Shown: in pieces, positions 17,082 through 26,334 of the stretch
Layout: every line of letters starts with the position of its first letter
Numbering within the stretch: the stretch's first letter is position 1
Assembly (NCBI RefSeq): GCF_007845645.1
Contig: NZ_VCQV01000025.1
Location: forward strand, 20,539-84,538
Direction: 5' to 3'
Source: Leekyejoonella antrihumi
GTDB lineage: Bacteria > Actinomycetota > Actinomycetes > Actinomycetales > Dermatophilaceae
DNA: 64,000 nt
Notes under the pieces: generated by a model
What the model was told of the DNA's origin: nothing
Seen by the model: the letters and a program-made list of their open reading frames with translations, nothing else
Databases searched by the model: none
Program-made: the position numbers and the translations under genes

Positions 17082-18427
17082 GCGGGTAGTGTCCCATCGC
17101 TGTCTGTGACTGCCCTGGCGGCGCCGGGAAGCGCGTCGATCACGGCGTTCACCGCCTCGTCGTCGTGCGCGGCACTGACGAACCACACCTCGAAGGCGCT
17201 CGGCGGCAGGTGGACACCCTGCCGCAGCATCGCGTGGAAGAACCGGGAGAACGCCGCCAGGTCCTGGTCCTTCGCATCGTCGTAGCACCGCACCGGTTCA
17301 CCGCGGAAGAAGACACTGAACATCGAGCCGGCCCACTGCACCACATGCGGTACCCCGGCGAGGGTCAGCTGCTCGCTTGCCGCGTCCGCGATGGCGTGGC
17401 TGACCACGTCGAGCCGGGCGTAGACCTCGGGAGTGCAACCGCGCAGGTTGGCCAGTCCGGCCGCCGTGGCCACCGGGTTCCCGGAGAGGGTACCCGCCTG
17501 ATAGACGGGCCCTTCGGGGGCCAGCTGCGCCATCAGATCGGCGCGACCACCGAAGGCGGCGGCGGGAAAACCGCCGCCCATCACCTTGCCGAAGGTGAAC
17601 AGGTCGGGTGCGCTGCCGCCCTGCTCCCCCTCCAGGCCGTACCACCCGGCCGCCGAGCAGCGGAATCCCGTCATGACCTCGTCCGAGATCAGCAGCGCAC
17701 CGTGCGCCCGGGTGATCTCCCGCAAGCCGGCTGTGAAACCTGGTGTGGGTGGGACCACGCCCATGTTGCCTGGCGACGCCTCGGTGATCACGCAGGCGAT
17801 CTCGCTGCCGTGTTGGGCGAACGCCTGCCGCACCGCGTCTAGGTCGTTGTACGGCAGCACGATCGTCTCGTGCGCGCTCGAGGCGGGCACGCCGGCCGAG
17901 TCCGGCAGGCCGAAGGTGGCTACCCCGCTGCCGGCCGAGGCCAGCAGCGCATCCACGTGCCCGTGATAGCAACCGGCAAACTTCACGACCTTGTCCCGGC
18001 CGGTGGCACCGCGCGCCAGACGCAGCGCGCTCATCGTTGCCTCGGTGCCGCTGCTGACCAGTCGCACCTGCTCGACCGGCGCGACACGGGCCACGAGCTC
18101 TTCCGCGAGCGCCACCTCGTTCGCACTCGGCGCGCCGAACGAGAACCCTTTACGGGCGGCCTCCTGGACCGCCTGCTCGACCAGCGGGTGGGCATGCCCG
18201 AGGATCATCGGCCCCCAGGAGCAGATCAGGTCGACATAGCGGTTTCCGTCCACATCCGTCAGCCAGGCGCCCTTCGCCGCGTCGATGAACGGCGGAGTCC
18301 CGCCAACGGCGCCGAAGGCTCGGACCGGGCTGTTCACGCCGCCGGGGATCACCGCCCGCGCACGCCGCATCAGCGTGTCCGAGGCGGGCATGGAGCGCGA
18401 CGTGGTAGAGGCGGGCCGGTGCGTCAT
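17078..18427 (-). CDS. hemL: Glutamate-1-semialdehyde 2,1-aminomutase (HemL)
   Basis: 449 aa from ATG 18427; a second ATG ([10 protein letters not shown]) 13 codons in gives the more usual length and is possible. Class III aminotransferase with [12 protein letters not shown] (about 257-268) and the PLP lysine in [19 protein letters not shown] (about 285-303). It makes 5-aminolevulinate from glutamate-1-semialdehyde, the step after HemA, encoded at 25045. First gene of the operon that also attaches heme to cytochrome c. Confidence 0.93.
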   Translation of the reverse strand: MTHRPASTTSRSMPASDTLMRRARAVIPGGVNSPVRAFGAVGGTPPFIDAAKGAWLTDVDGNRYVDLICSWGPMILGHAHPLVEQAVQEAARKGFSFGAPSANEVALAEELVARVAPVEQVRLVSSGTEATMSALRLARGATGRDKVVKFAGCYHGHVDALLASAGSGVATFGLPDSAGVPASSAHETIVLPYNDLDAVRQAFAQHGSEIACVITEASPGNMGVVPPTPGFTAGLREITRAHGALLISDEVMTGFRCSAAGWYGLEGEQGGSAPDLFTFGKVMGGGFPAAAFGGRADLMAQLAPEGPVYQAGTLSGNPVATAAGLANLRGCTPEVYARLDVVSHAIADAASEQLTLAGVPHVVQWAGSMFSVFFRGEPVRCYDDAKDQDLAAFSRFFHAMLRQGVHLPPSAFEVWFVSAAHDDEAVNAVIDALPGAARAVTDSDGTLPA

Positions 18428-18505
18428 GCACCCAGTGTCGCAACATCGATCCGAGTGGTATGCAGGGTGGTCGGTCGATGTGATCTGGCCCACTCGGGCC
18501 GGGGT

Positions 18506-18961
18506 CTACAACAGGTGCTCGCGAACCCGACCCATCGCATCGCCTACGGCCTGGAACTGCCCCGGCTCCAGCTGCGAAAGGAAGTGCTGACGCACCCCGA
18601 CGACGTGCACCCGGGACGCACGCTCGATGGCCGCTCGACCGGTGTCGGTGAGCACCAGGCGGATGCCGCGGCGGTCGTCAGCACACGGTTCGCGGACCAC
18701 CCAACCGCGGCCCGCCAGCCGGTTCGCCGTGTGCGTGACCCGACTCCTGGACTGGACGATCAGCGCAGCCAGCTCACTCATTCGCATCGACTGATCGGGC
18801 GCCTCGGACAGCATCGAGATCAGCTCGTACTCGGCAAGGGAGAGCCCGGCATTCTGCAACTCGTTGTCGAGGGCGGCCTCGAGAGCCCTGCTGGCGCGCA
18901 GATAGTTGCGCCACGACGTCTGCTCATCCTCGGTCAGCCATGGGATCTCGCCGTCGCTCAT
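18506..18961 (-). CDS. MarR family transcriptional regulator
   Basis: 151 aa winged-helix protein. The recognition region is MRMSELAALIVQSRSRVTH (about 58-76) and the wing is CADDRRGIRLVLTDTGR (about 93-109). The only evident Cys is Cys93, next to the wing, so redox sensing is possible. It is divergent from the YceI gene across 162 bp that contain a TTGAA-TT-TTCAA palindrome, suggesting autoregulation and control of yceI. Confidence 0.86.
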   Translation of the reverse strand: MSDGEIPWLTEDEQTSWRNYLRASRALEAALDNELQNAGLSLAEYELISMLSEAPDQSMRMSELAALIVQSRSRVTHTANRLAGRGWVVREPCADDRRGIRLVLTDTGRAAIERASRVHVVGVRQHFLSQLEPGQFQAVGDAMGRVREHLL

Positions 18962-19023
18962 AGTGGTATCACCCTAGTGCGATCCCGTGGGTCTTTCGTG
19001 CGCAGCCATCCGCCATCTCCTAG

Positions 19024-19035
19024 TTGAATTTTCAA
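19024..19035. promoter_or_regulatory. Candidate MarR operator
   Basis: TTGAA-TT-TTCAA, a perfect inverted repeat, lies midway between the divergent marR and yceI genes in an AT-rich pocket of otherwise GC-rich DNA. TTGA-N4-TCAA cores are typical MarR-family binding sites. It may overlap promoter elements of one or both genes. Confidence 0.65.
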
Positions 19036-19123
19036 TCACGTACGGTTACAGTTGCCCCCAGTAGCCGGCGCGTCAGGCGGAGCGCCGGCCGAACATCCAC
19101 TCATCCGCCGACGAAGGAGCACG

Positions 19124-19654
19124 ATGAGCACACTGACCGATCTGACCCCAGGCGTCTGGACCGTGGATGCCGCGCACAGCGAGGTGGCCTTCGTGGCGCG
19201 CCACCTGATGGTGACCAAGGTACGTGGCAAGTTCGAGCAGTTCGAGGCAGACGTCAAGGTCGGCGAGCAGCTGGAGGACTCCAGCGTGTCCGCGACGGTC
19301 CAGATGGTCTCGGTCAAGACCGGTTCCGAGGACCGCGACAAGCACCTGCGGACGAACGACTTCTTCGAGATCGACACCTATCCGACCATGACGTTCAACG
19401 CGTCGAACGTGACCTCGCGGACTCTCGAGGGCGACCTCACCATCAAGGGCGTCACCCAGCGGGTGACCTTCGACCTGGAGTTCGGCGGCGTCTCCCCCGA
19501 CCCGTGGGGTGGCACCCGCGCCGGATTCGAGGCGACGACCACCATCCGCCGCAAGGAGTTCGGGCTGACCTTCAACGTCCCGGTCGAGGGCGGCGGCGCC
19601 CTGGTGAGCGAGAAGATCGACATCGTGCTCGACATCCAGCTCGTCAAGGCCTGA
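19124..19654 (+). CDS. YceI family protein
   Basis: 176 aa from ATG 19124, preceded by GAAGGAG at 19113-19119. A lipocalin-like YceI domain spans the protein: WTVDAAHSEVAFVARHLMV (about 11-29), KVRGKFEQFEADV, and DNA-encoded repeats of beta strands ending in the IDIVLDIQLVK strand. No signal peptide, so cytoplasmic. Family members bind polyisoprenoid or other hydrophobic ligands; several are induced by quinone or oxidative stress. The divergent MarR gene fits that pattern. Confidence 0.87.
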   Translation: MSTLTDLTPGVWTVDAAHSEVAFVARHLMVTKVRGKFEQFEADVKVGEQLEDSSVSATVQMVSVKTGSEDRDKHLRTNDFFEIDTYPTMTFNASNVTSRTLEGDLTIKGVTQRVTFDLEFGGVSPDPWGGTRAGFEATTTIRRKEFGLTFNVPVEGGGALVSEKIDIVLDIQLVKA

Positions 19655-20054
19655 TCACCGGCAGACCGAGCAACGCACGCGGAGGTCCACCGAGCAGGTG
19701 GGCCCCTGCCTGTGTGTGCGGCGCCTGGACGTGTCGGGATGCGCCCAGTTTGGACCCGCTCGCGGCGAAGATCCGTGGGCGTATGGCGCGTCGGGAGATC
19801 GCCTCGTCCGTCGCCGGTGACCGTTCCTCCCACGGACGCCCTCATGCCGTTCGCGTGCCTGGGGACCGGTGCCCCCTTGAGCGAGATCGCAATTTCCCGC
19901 CTCACTCCTGCTCGAGATCGCTTTCAGCTGGGCGTGTTTCGCAATTTCGGGCGAGACAATGCGATGCCGCGCGAGCGTATGGGCAGACCGTGCGACGTCG
20001 ATACAGACCACTTGCCTTACGGGTTGGGTACCGACTCGGTCGCTCGCATGCAGC
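19655..20054. other. Non-coding stretch downstream of yceI
   Basis: I see no gene with family features on either strand. A near-repeated phrase (GATCGCAATTTCCCGCC and TTTCGCAATTTCGGGCGAG) occurs at about 19885-19960 but no structure follows from it. The following 1.3 kb consists of decayed genes, so this is probably degraded DNA too. Confidence 0.5.
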
Positions 20055-20505
20055 GTGGCCTCGCCTGACGACATCGACCGATGGAACGCCGCAGCCGACA
20101 CCTAGGCCGCGATCATCGGCCAGCCCTCGAATTCGTTCTATCGCCGAGCCGAGCCGACGCTCAACGCCGTGATCGGCAACTCGGCGGGAAGCGAATTCTC
20201 GACGTGGGTTGCGGTCATGGCTGACTCGGCAGCCGGTACGCCAGGCAGGGGCAGATGTCGTGGGCGTGGACGGCAGTATGGCCCTCATCGACAAGGCCCG
20301 GGCGGCGGAGCCGAACGCCGCGTGGCTGGTGCGTGACCTGGACCACGGACTACCGCCCGCTCGAGGCCTACGTGCGCAGCCTCACGAAGACGTGTTTCGC
20401 CGTCACCGGCATGGCCGAGCCGCCGAGCCTGCCGCACTCGCTGCGACCCGAAGCCGAGTGGACAGACTACGAACGCCGCAAGGGGCCGCTGCCCGGTGAA
20501 CGATC
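20055..20505 (+). pseudogene. Class I SAM-dependent methyltransferase, decayed
   Basis: From GTG 20055 the frame reads VASPDDIDRWNAAADT, then TAG (20103-20105) in place of an expected Tyr, then AAIIGQPSNSFYRRAEPTLN. A frame change gives KRILDVGCGHG, motif I of class I methyltransferases. Another change gives RQAGADVVGVDGSMALIDKA and LVRDLDHG. A third frame gives YRPLEAYVRSLTKTCFAVTG and the C-terminal tail. The central catalytic sheet between these is missing. The gene therefore has a nonsense codon, at least two frameshifts and an internal deletion. Confidence 0.75.
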
Positions 20506-20647
20506 GTCATCCGGAGCAGGTTTGACCAACGACTGGTTCACCACATCGTCGAACCGTCGCCAACCGCTGGGCATACCGAGCTGCCGTCAGATCGGGCACC
20601 GCGGTCTCGGCAGGACGCTTGGGCGTTGTCTGCGCCCGAAGCCGCGC

Positions 20648-21335
20648 CTAGCGGTGCAAGAGGTTGGACTCCGCCTTGGTCACGGGCGCGTGCGCGCCGG
20701 GCAGGTGGAAGGCCTGCTCGAGCGTCTTCGTGTGTGATGACTTCAGGTAACCCGCCAGCCGGCTGCCGACATAGCGCAGGTGCCACGGCTCGTAGATGTA
20801 GCCGGTCACCTTCTCCTGCCCCAAGGGGTACCGCACTATGAACCCGTATGCCGCCGCGTGGGAGGCGACCCAGCGCCCGGGAGTCGAGGGTGGCGGGACT
20901 GGCCTCCAGCTTCTTGGGCGCGTACCGCCCTACGCCGATCTGCTTGTCGACCACCATCCAGCCGCTGCGCCGAACCGCTGTTGAGGTCGTCGTCGCGACC
21001 ACGCCGGCCGGCTCGGCCACACCACGGGCCGCACCAGCAGCCGCGTGATGCTCGCCGCCTTGACGCTCACCGGCACCAGGACCCGGCCGTCGGGCGCGGC
21101 GGTGCCAATACCCAGCCGGGTGCCGTCGGGCGTCGTGCCCACAACGGTCGTGCTCGCCGGCGCATTCTGCAGCTGCGCGGCGACCACGACTCGTGTCGCG
21201 GTCACCGGCGCGGCCAGCGCGCGTCATCGCTGGACGACTTCCAGCGACGGGACTGGGCAGGATCAGCGCGGGCAGGAGGGCGGCAACGGGCACGGTGGCC
21301 GCCAGTCGGCTCGCATTCTTCAGGGCCGGCGGCGT
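20648..21335 (-). pseudogene. D-Ala-D-Ala carboxypeptidase (M15B/VanY type), decayed
   Basis: Minus-strand pieces in three frames: a signal-peptide-like start (ASRLAATVPVAALLPALIL, about 21310-21255), a beta-rich secreted segment (VVGTTPDGTRLGIGTAAPDG, about 21150), WMVVDKQIGVGRYAPKKL (about 20955), and the C-terminal VRYPLGQEKVTGYIYEPWHL. EPWH holds the last Zn ligand of VanY enzymes. The SxHxxGxAxD part of the active site is absent. Frameshifts and an internal deletion make function impossible. Confidence 0.75.
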
Positions 21336-21345
21336 GGCTGCCTCC

Positions 21346-22329
21346 TCACCGCTCGCGCAGGCGGCGGGCGACCTCGGTGGCGTAGTAGGTCAGAATCATC
21401 TGCGCGCCGGCTCGACGAATCGACACGAGTGACTCCAGCACCATCCGGTCCCGGTCGATCCAGCCGTTGGCGCCGGCAGCCTCGATCATCGCCATCTCAC
21501 CACTGACCTGATACGCCGCGACCGGCACGTCGCTCACCTCCGCCACCGACCGCAGGACGTCCAGGTAGGGCAGTGCCGGCTTGACCATCACAATGTCCGC
21601 GCCCTCGGCCAGGTCGAGACGCAGCTCTCGCAGCGCCTCGGTCGCGTTGGCCGGATCCTGCTGGTAGGTCGAGCGGTCCCCCTCGAGGGTCGACTCAACG
21701 GCCTCCCGGAACGGCCCATAGGCCGCCGACGCGTACTTCACGGCATACGCCAGGATCACGGTGTCCTGGTGGTCGGCCTCGTCCAGCGCCGCCCGGCAGG
21801 CGGCCACCTGACCGTCCATCATCCCGGACAGCCCGACCACGTGTGCTCCGGACTCGGCCTGCACCACGGCCATCTCCGCATACCGCTGGAGGGTCGCGTC
21901 GTTGTCGACCCGGCCCTGCTGATCCAGCACACCGCAATGCCCGTGGGAGGTGAACTCATCCAGGCACAGGTCGGCCATGAGCACCGTGGTGTCACCCAGC
22001 ACATCCCGCAGGCGGCGCAGACCCCGGTTCAGTATGCCCTTCGGGTCCGTTGCGCCAGAACCGATCTCGTCATGCTGTTGGGGTACGCCAAAGAGCATCA
22101 GGCCGCCGACTCCGGCATCGACCGCCTCGCGTGCGGCCTGCACGAGAGAGTCCAGGGTGTGCTGCTGAACGCCGGGCATGGAGTCCAGCAGCACCGGCTC
22201 GTCGATGCCTTCCTTGACGAACATCGGCAGGATCAGCTCGGCCGGATGCAGCCGGTTCTCGCTGACCAACCGCCGCACCGCGGCGGTCTGACGCAGCCGC
22301 CGTGGGCGTTCGGGGATCGGACCGCTCAC
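21346..22329 (-). CDS. hemB: Delta-aminolevulinic acid dehydratase / porphobilinogen synthase (HemB)
   Basis: 327 aa from GTG 22329, 2 bases after the hemD stop. Schiff-base lysines lie in AYAVKYASAAYGPFR (about 199-213) and MVKPALPYLDVLR (about 251). The metal site DLCLDEFTSHGHCG is a hybrid (Cys, Asp, Cys) between the Zn-type CXC and the Mg-type DXD versions, as seen in other actinobacteria. It condenses two ALA to porphobilinogen. Last gene of the rex-hem operon. Confidence 0.94.
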   Translation of the reverse strand: MSGPIPERPRRLRQTAAVRRLVSENRLHPAELILPMFVKEGIDEPVLLDSMPGVQQHTLDSLVQAAREAVDAGVGGLMLFGVPQQHDEIGSGATDPKGILNRGLRRLRDVLGDTTVLMADLCLDEFTSHGHCGVLDQQGRVDNDATLQRYAEMAVVQAESGAHVVGLSGMMDGQVAACRAALDEADHQDTVILAYAVKYASAAYGPFREAVESTLEGDRSTYQQDPANATEALRELRLDLAEGADIVMVKPALPYLDVLRSVAEVSDVPVAAYQVSGEMAMIEAAGANGWIDRDRMVLESLVSIRRAGAQMILTYYATEVARRLRER

Positions 22330-22331
22330 GC

Positions 22332-23963
22332 TCAGGCCTTCGCCTTCCGCCGCGAGGAGGACTTCTTCTTCTCGCTGGGACGACGCACCGGCTCGCCGGC
22401 CTCGATCGCGGCAAGTGCCAGGCCACGGCCATACCCGGCAAGCGCGTCGACAAGTGCGTCGGCCGTCGGCTCCGCGGCCATCACGTCGACGCGTAGTCCG
22501 TGCTCCTCCGCCGTCTTGGCCGTTGCCGGACCGATGCAGGCAACCACGGTCGTCGAGTGCGGCTTGCCCGCGATGCCGACCAGGTTGCGCACGGTGGAAC
22601 TCGAGGTGAAGCAGACCGCATCGAACCGGCCGGCCTTGATCGCCTCGCGAACCTCCGGGGCGGGCGGCGCCGCACGCACGGTGCGGTAGGCCGTGACGTC
22701 GTCGACCTCCCAGCCCATCTGCTCCAGACCGGCAACCAGCGTCTCGGTGGCAATATCGGCCCGCGGCAGGAAGACCCGGTTGATCGGGTCCAGCAGGCTG
22801 TCGTATGCCGGCCAGGCGTCGAGCAGGCCCTTGGCGGACTGATCCTCCGTCGGCACGAGGTCCGGCTCCAGACCCCACGTGCGCAGCGCCTGCGCCGTCA
22901 CACCCCCAACCGCTGCGATCTTCAGTCCGGCGAACGCTCGAGCGTCCAGCCCGAACTCGACGAACTTCTCTCGGACCGCCCGCACGGCGTTCGCGGAGGT
23001 GAAACCGATCCACTCGTAGCGACCGGTAACCAGCCCCTTGATGGCACGTTCCATCTGCTGCGGCGTCCGCGGCGGTTCGACGCTGATCGTCGGCACGATG
23101 TCGCTGGACGACCCGTAGGAGGCAAGCCGGTCGGTCATCGAGGCGGCCTGCTCCTTGGTGCGCGGCACCAGCACATTCCAGCCGAAGAGCGGCTTGCTCT
23201 CCCACCAGGACAGCTTGTCCTGCAGGTCGACCGTGCTCCCGACGACGGTCACGGCGGGCGGTGTCAGCCGGACGGTCTTCAGGGCGGTCGCCGCCTCGCC
23301 GAGCGTGGTGCGATGCGTCGACTGCCGGATCGTCGTGCCCTGCTGGGTCACCGCGACCGGGGTCTGCGGGTCACGGCCGGCCTCCAGCAGGCGCCGCAGG
23401 CCCTCGCGGATCGCATTCGGCTCGCCCAGGATGACCACGGTCGTGCTGGCGTCGATCGAACGACTCCAGTCGACCCGAGCGTCCCCGGATGGGATCACGT
23501 GCACGGCACGAGACGACCTGCTGGTCAACGGCACACCCGCGTACGCGGGAACCGCAGAGGCTGCGCTGACACCCGGGACGATCTCAAAGGCGATGTCCGC
23601 GTTGTGGCAGGCAACAGCCTCCTCGGCCAGTCCGTTGAACGTGGCCGGGTCGCCGTCCATGAGGCGCACCACCAGCGGTTCCCCACTGACGCGTGCGGCC
23701 TGCTTGGCCGCCCTCACGACCAGCTTGGCTCGTGACGCCGTCGTCAACGGCTGGCCGGTCTGGCCGTGGCCGGCGTCGACGATCTCGACATCCGGGCGGG
23801 CAACCCGAGCGACGAAGTCCTCACGGGCGACCTGGTCGATGACCACGACGTCTGCACGCCGCAGCAGCTCGACAGCACGCATCGTCAAGAGCCCCGGGTC
23901 GCCGGGGCCGGTCCCGACGAAGGCGACGCTGGCCGGAATCTTGGTCTGATTGGTGGTGCTCAC
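22332..23963 (-). CDS. hemD: Bifunctional uroporphyrinogen-III C-methyltransferase / uroporphyrinogen-III synthase
   Basis: 543 aa fusion. Residues about 12-245 form a CobA/SUMT domain (VAFVGTGPGDPGLLTMRAVE; later LMDGDPATFNG). Residues about 260-515 form a HemD domain (GWNVLVPRTKEQAASM; FTSANAVRAVREKF). It closes hydroxymethylbilane to uroporphyrinogen III and methylates it to precorrin-2, so it sits at the heme/siroheme/cobalamin branch. The C-terminal 15 residues are a Lys/Arg/Ser tail of unknown role. Overlaps hemC by 4 bp. Confidence 0.93.
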   Translation of the reverse strand: MSTTNQTKIPASVAFVGTGPGDPGLLTMRAVELLRRADVVVIDQVAREDFVARVARPDVEIVDAGHGQTGQPLTTASRAKLVVRAAKQAARVSGEPLVVRLMDGDPATFNGLAEEAVACHNADIAFEIVPGVSAASAVPAYAGVPLTSRSSRAVHVIPSGDARVDWSRSIDASTTVVILGEPNAIREGLRRLLEAGRDPQTPVAVTQQGTTIRQSTHRTTLGEAATALKTVRLTPPAVTVVGSTVDLQDKLSWWESKPLFGWNVLVPRTKEQAASMTDRLASYGSSSDIVPTISVEPPRTPQQMERAIKGLVTGRYEWIGFTSANAVRAVREKFVEFGLDARAFAGLKIAAVGGVTAQALRTWGLEPDLVPTEDQSAKGLLDAWPAYDSLLDPINRVFLPRADIATETLVAGLEQMGWEVDDVTAYRTVRAAPPAPEVREAIKAGRFDAVCFTSSSTVRNLVGIAGKPHSTTVVACIGPATAKTAEEHGLRVDVMAAEPTADALVDALAGYGRGLALAAIEAGEPVRRPSEKKKSSSRRKAKA

Positions 23964-25048
23964 TTTTCACGCTCCGCAGCGCTGGTTGGGACATGTCGGC
24001 TGTTGTCTCGTATGACGGTCGGGGAGCTACCCGTCCTGGTGGCTGCCTCGGCGCGACCGGTCGGTGGTCGCTCACCGGGCGCTGGGTCCGGGGGTTGCCC
24101 GGCCGGTAGGTCAATAATTTCGCCTGCACCGTCCTCGAGCAAGATCCGCGCAAGGTCGGCGCCAAGCTCGGCTGCCCTCTTCGCAGGACCATTGGTGGAA
24201 CGACGCAGGTCGAAGGAGCCGTCCACGGTGCCCGCGAAGGCGCGCAGAGAGATCTCCAGACTCCCGTCGACGTCCTCGGTGACCTCCGCAAGAGCTCCGA
24301 TCGGTGCGGAGCAGCCGGCCCCGAGTGCTCCCAGCAGGGCGCGTTCGGCGGTCACGGCCGCGCGGGCATCGGCATCCTCGAGCGCGACAACCGCGGCACG
24401 GATCGGGGCGTCATCCGCGCGCACCTCAAGGGCGAGCGCACCCTGACCTGGGGCGGGCAGCATCTGCACCGGTTCGAGAGTCTCGGTGATCTGCTGCGTC
24501 AGCCCGAGCCGGTCGAGACCGGCACGGGCCAGGATCACCCCGTCCAGCTCACCGTCTCGCACATACCCGAGTCGCGTCTCGACGTTGCCGCGGACGGCCT
24601 TGATGGTCAGGCCGAGGCCGAGCGCCATGAGCTGCGCGGCGCGGCGTGGTGAACCGGTGCCGATGACCGAGCCCGGCGGCAGCTCGCCCAGCGTCAGCCC
24701 GTCACGTGCCACCAGCGCGTCCCGCGCGTCCGCCCGCCTCGGGACGGCGGCCACGACAAGACCGGGTTCGGGTGCGACGGGTAGGTCCTTCAGGGAGTGG
24801 ACGGCGAGGTCGACACGCTGCTCGGTCAGTGCGTGACGGATCGCCGCGGCGAACACGCCGGCGCCACCCATGGTCGCCAGCGGCGCCTTGGACACGTCGC
24901 CCTCGGTCACCACCTCGACGAGCTCGACCTCGTGGCCGTGCTGCACGAGCAGGTCGGCGACCCACTGGGACTGGGTGACCGCCAGCCGGCTGCGCCGGGT
25001 GCCGAGCCGGATCTTCAGACCCGACGACGTCGTGGGGTGGTCACTCAT
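23960..25048 (-). CDS. hemC: Porphobilinogen deaminase / hydroxymethylbilane synthase (HemC)
   Basis: 362 aa. RLGTRRSRLAVTQSQWVADL (about 10-29) opens domain 1; the dipyrromethane-cofactor cysteine is in LGAGCSAPIGALAEV (about 248-262). It tetramerises porphobilinogen. The enzyme normally ends near residue 310; here about 50 extra residues rich in Pro, Thr and Arg follow (AGQPPDPAPGERPPTGRAEA), which look disordered. ATGA overlaps with hemA and hemD. Confidence 0.94.
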   Translation of the reverse strand: MSDHPTTSSGLKIRLGTRRSRLAVTQSQWVADLLVQHGHEVELVEVVTEGDVSKAPLATMGGAGVFAAAIRHALTEQRVDLAVHSLKDLPVAPEPGLVVAAVPRRADARDALVARDGLTLGELPPGSVIGTGSPRRAAQLMALGLGLTIKAVRGNVETRLGYVRDGELDGVILARAGLDRLGLTQQITETLEPVQMLPAPGQGALALEVRADDAPIRAAVVALEDADARAAVTAERALLGALGAGCSAPIGALAEVTEDVDGSLEISLRAFAGTVDGSFDLRRSTNGPAKRAAELGADLARILLEDGAGEIIDLPAGQPPDPAPGERPPTGRAEAATRTGSSPTVIRDNSRHVPTSAAEREK

Positions 25049-26334
25049 GCGAGATCACCGCCTTTGGGGAGCTGGGACACGCGCGACTCGTGCGGGTCCA
25101 GGTCGAACAGCTGCTGCAGGAGCTGCGCCACGTCCGTACCATTCTCGCGTCCCGCCATCTGCTTCATCCGCACCGTCGGCGTGTGCAAGATCTTCTCCAC
25201 CACACGGTGCATCGCCAGGCGCACCTGCGCAAGTTCATCCGGCGAGAGGTCCAATCGACTGTCCAGCCGGGTCAGCTCGGCGTCCATCACCGTCACCGAC
25301 TGGGCCCGCAGTGCGGCCACCGTTGGGATGATGGCCGACTCACGGCGCCGGACCAGGAAGTCGGCAACTGCGCCGGTCACCAGGTCCTGCACGCGACGCA
25401 CCTGGTCGTGCTCGCCGCTGTCACCGGTGCCGGATCGGCCCAGGTCCTCCAGGGTCACCAGCGTCACCCCGTCCCGGGCAGCGACCTGCGGGTCGATGTC
25501 ACGCGGCAGCCCGAGGTCGACCAGCACTTGCCGCCGATCGCCGGCGGGAAGTTCGGCGATGCCGATCACGTGCCCCACGGCCCCCGTGCAGGACACCACG
25601 ACATCGGCTGCGGCAAGCGCCTCCGGGAGCTGCGTCCACGGGCGCCAGCTCGCACCGGTCGCGCTCGACAGCCGTTGCGCCTTCTCGCTGGTGCGGTTGA
25701 CGATGACCAGCTCGGCCACTTCGGCCCTGGCCACCGTGTGCGCGGCGAGCCCGCTCATGGCGCCGGCTCCGACGACCACGACGCGCTGGTCGTGGAGGTC
25801 CCCGAGCGAGCCCTCCACCATCCGCAGCGCGCGCTGCACGAGCGAGCGGCTGACTTGGTCGATTCCGGTCTCCGTGTGTGCTCGCTTGCCGATCCGCAAC
25901 GCCTGCTGGGCCAGGGTGGAGAGGCCGGCGCCGAGGTGCTTGTCCCGCTGGGCGGTCTGCAGCGCATCCCGCAGCTGGCCCAGGATCTGACTCTCGCCGA
26001 CGGCGACGGAGTCCAGCCCGGCGGCCACCGAGAAGAGGTGCGCCACCGCACGGTCCTCGAAGTGGACATATAGGTGATCGCGCAGCTGGTCGATCGGCAC
26101 CGCGGTGACGTCCGAGAGGGACTGCGAGATGTCGGTGACGGCCCCGTGGAACGCCTCCACCTCTGCGTACACCTCGAGGCGGTTGCAGGTGGAGAGCAGC
26201 ACATGATCGGCCACGTGCTCCGAGCGCGCCAAGAGCTCGGTCAGCTGCTGCTGCCGATTACTCGCCAACACGACACGCTCGAGCAGCTCGACCGCTGCGG
26301 TGCGGTGCGAGATACCCACGACAACAAGGCTCAC
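25045..26334 (-). CDS. hemA: Glutamyl-tRNA reductase (HemA)
   Basis: 429 aa. The N-terminal catalytic domain has SHRTAAVELLERV (about 9-21) and the nucleophilic Cys in LLSTCNRLEVYAEV (about 46-59). An NADPH-binding Rossmann domain follows (VVVVGAGAMSGLAAHTV, about 184-200), then the helical dimerisation domain. It reduces Glu-tRNA to glutamate-1-semialdehyde, the committed step of tetrapyrrole synthesis. The ATGA overlap with rex places its expression under the redox sensor. Confidence 0.94.
   Translation of the reverse strand: MSLVVVGISHRTAAVELLERVVLASNRQQQLTELLARSEHVADHVLLSTCNRLEVYAEVEAFHGAVTDISQSLSDVTAVPIDQLRDHLYVHFEDRAVAHLFSVAAGLDSVAVGESQILGQLRDALQTAQRDKHLGAGLSTLAQQALRIGKRAHTETGIDQVSRSLVQRALRMVEGSLGDLHDQRVVVVGAGAMSGLAAHTVARAEVAELVIVNRTSEKAQRLSSATGASWRPWTQLPEALAAADVVVSCTGAVGHVIGIAELPAGDRRQVLVDLGLPRDIDPQVAARDGVTLVTLEDLGRSGTGDSGEHDQVRRVQDLVTGAVADFLVRRRESAIIPTVAALRAQSVTVMDAELTRLDSRLDLSPDELAQVRLAMHRVVEKILHTPTVRMKQMAGRENGTDVAQLLQQLFDLDPHESRVSQLPKGGDLA

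Noticed and set aside
21346..23205. A possible hemD-hemB fusion protein of 619 codons
   Set aside because: The extra N-terminal part is out of frame with hemD; the hemD stop at 22332 and a GTG start at 22329 fit the family boundaries.
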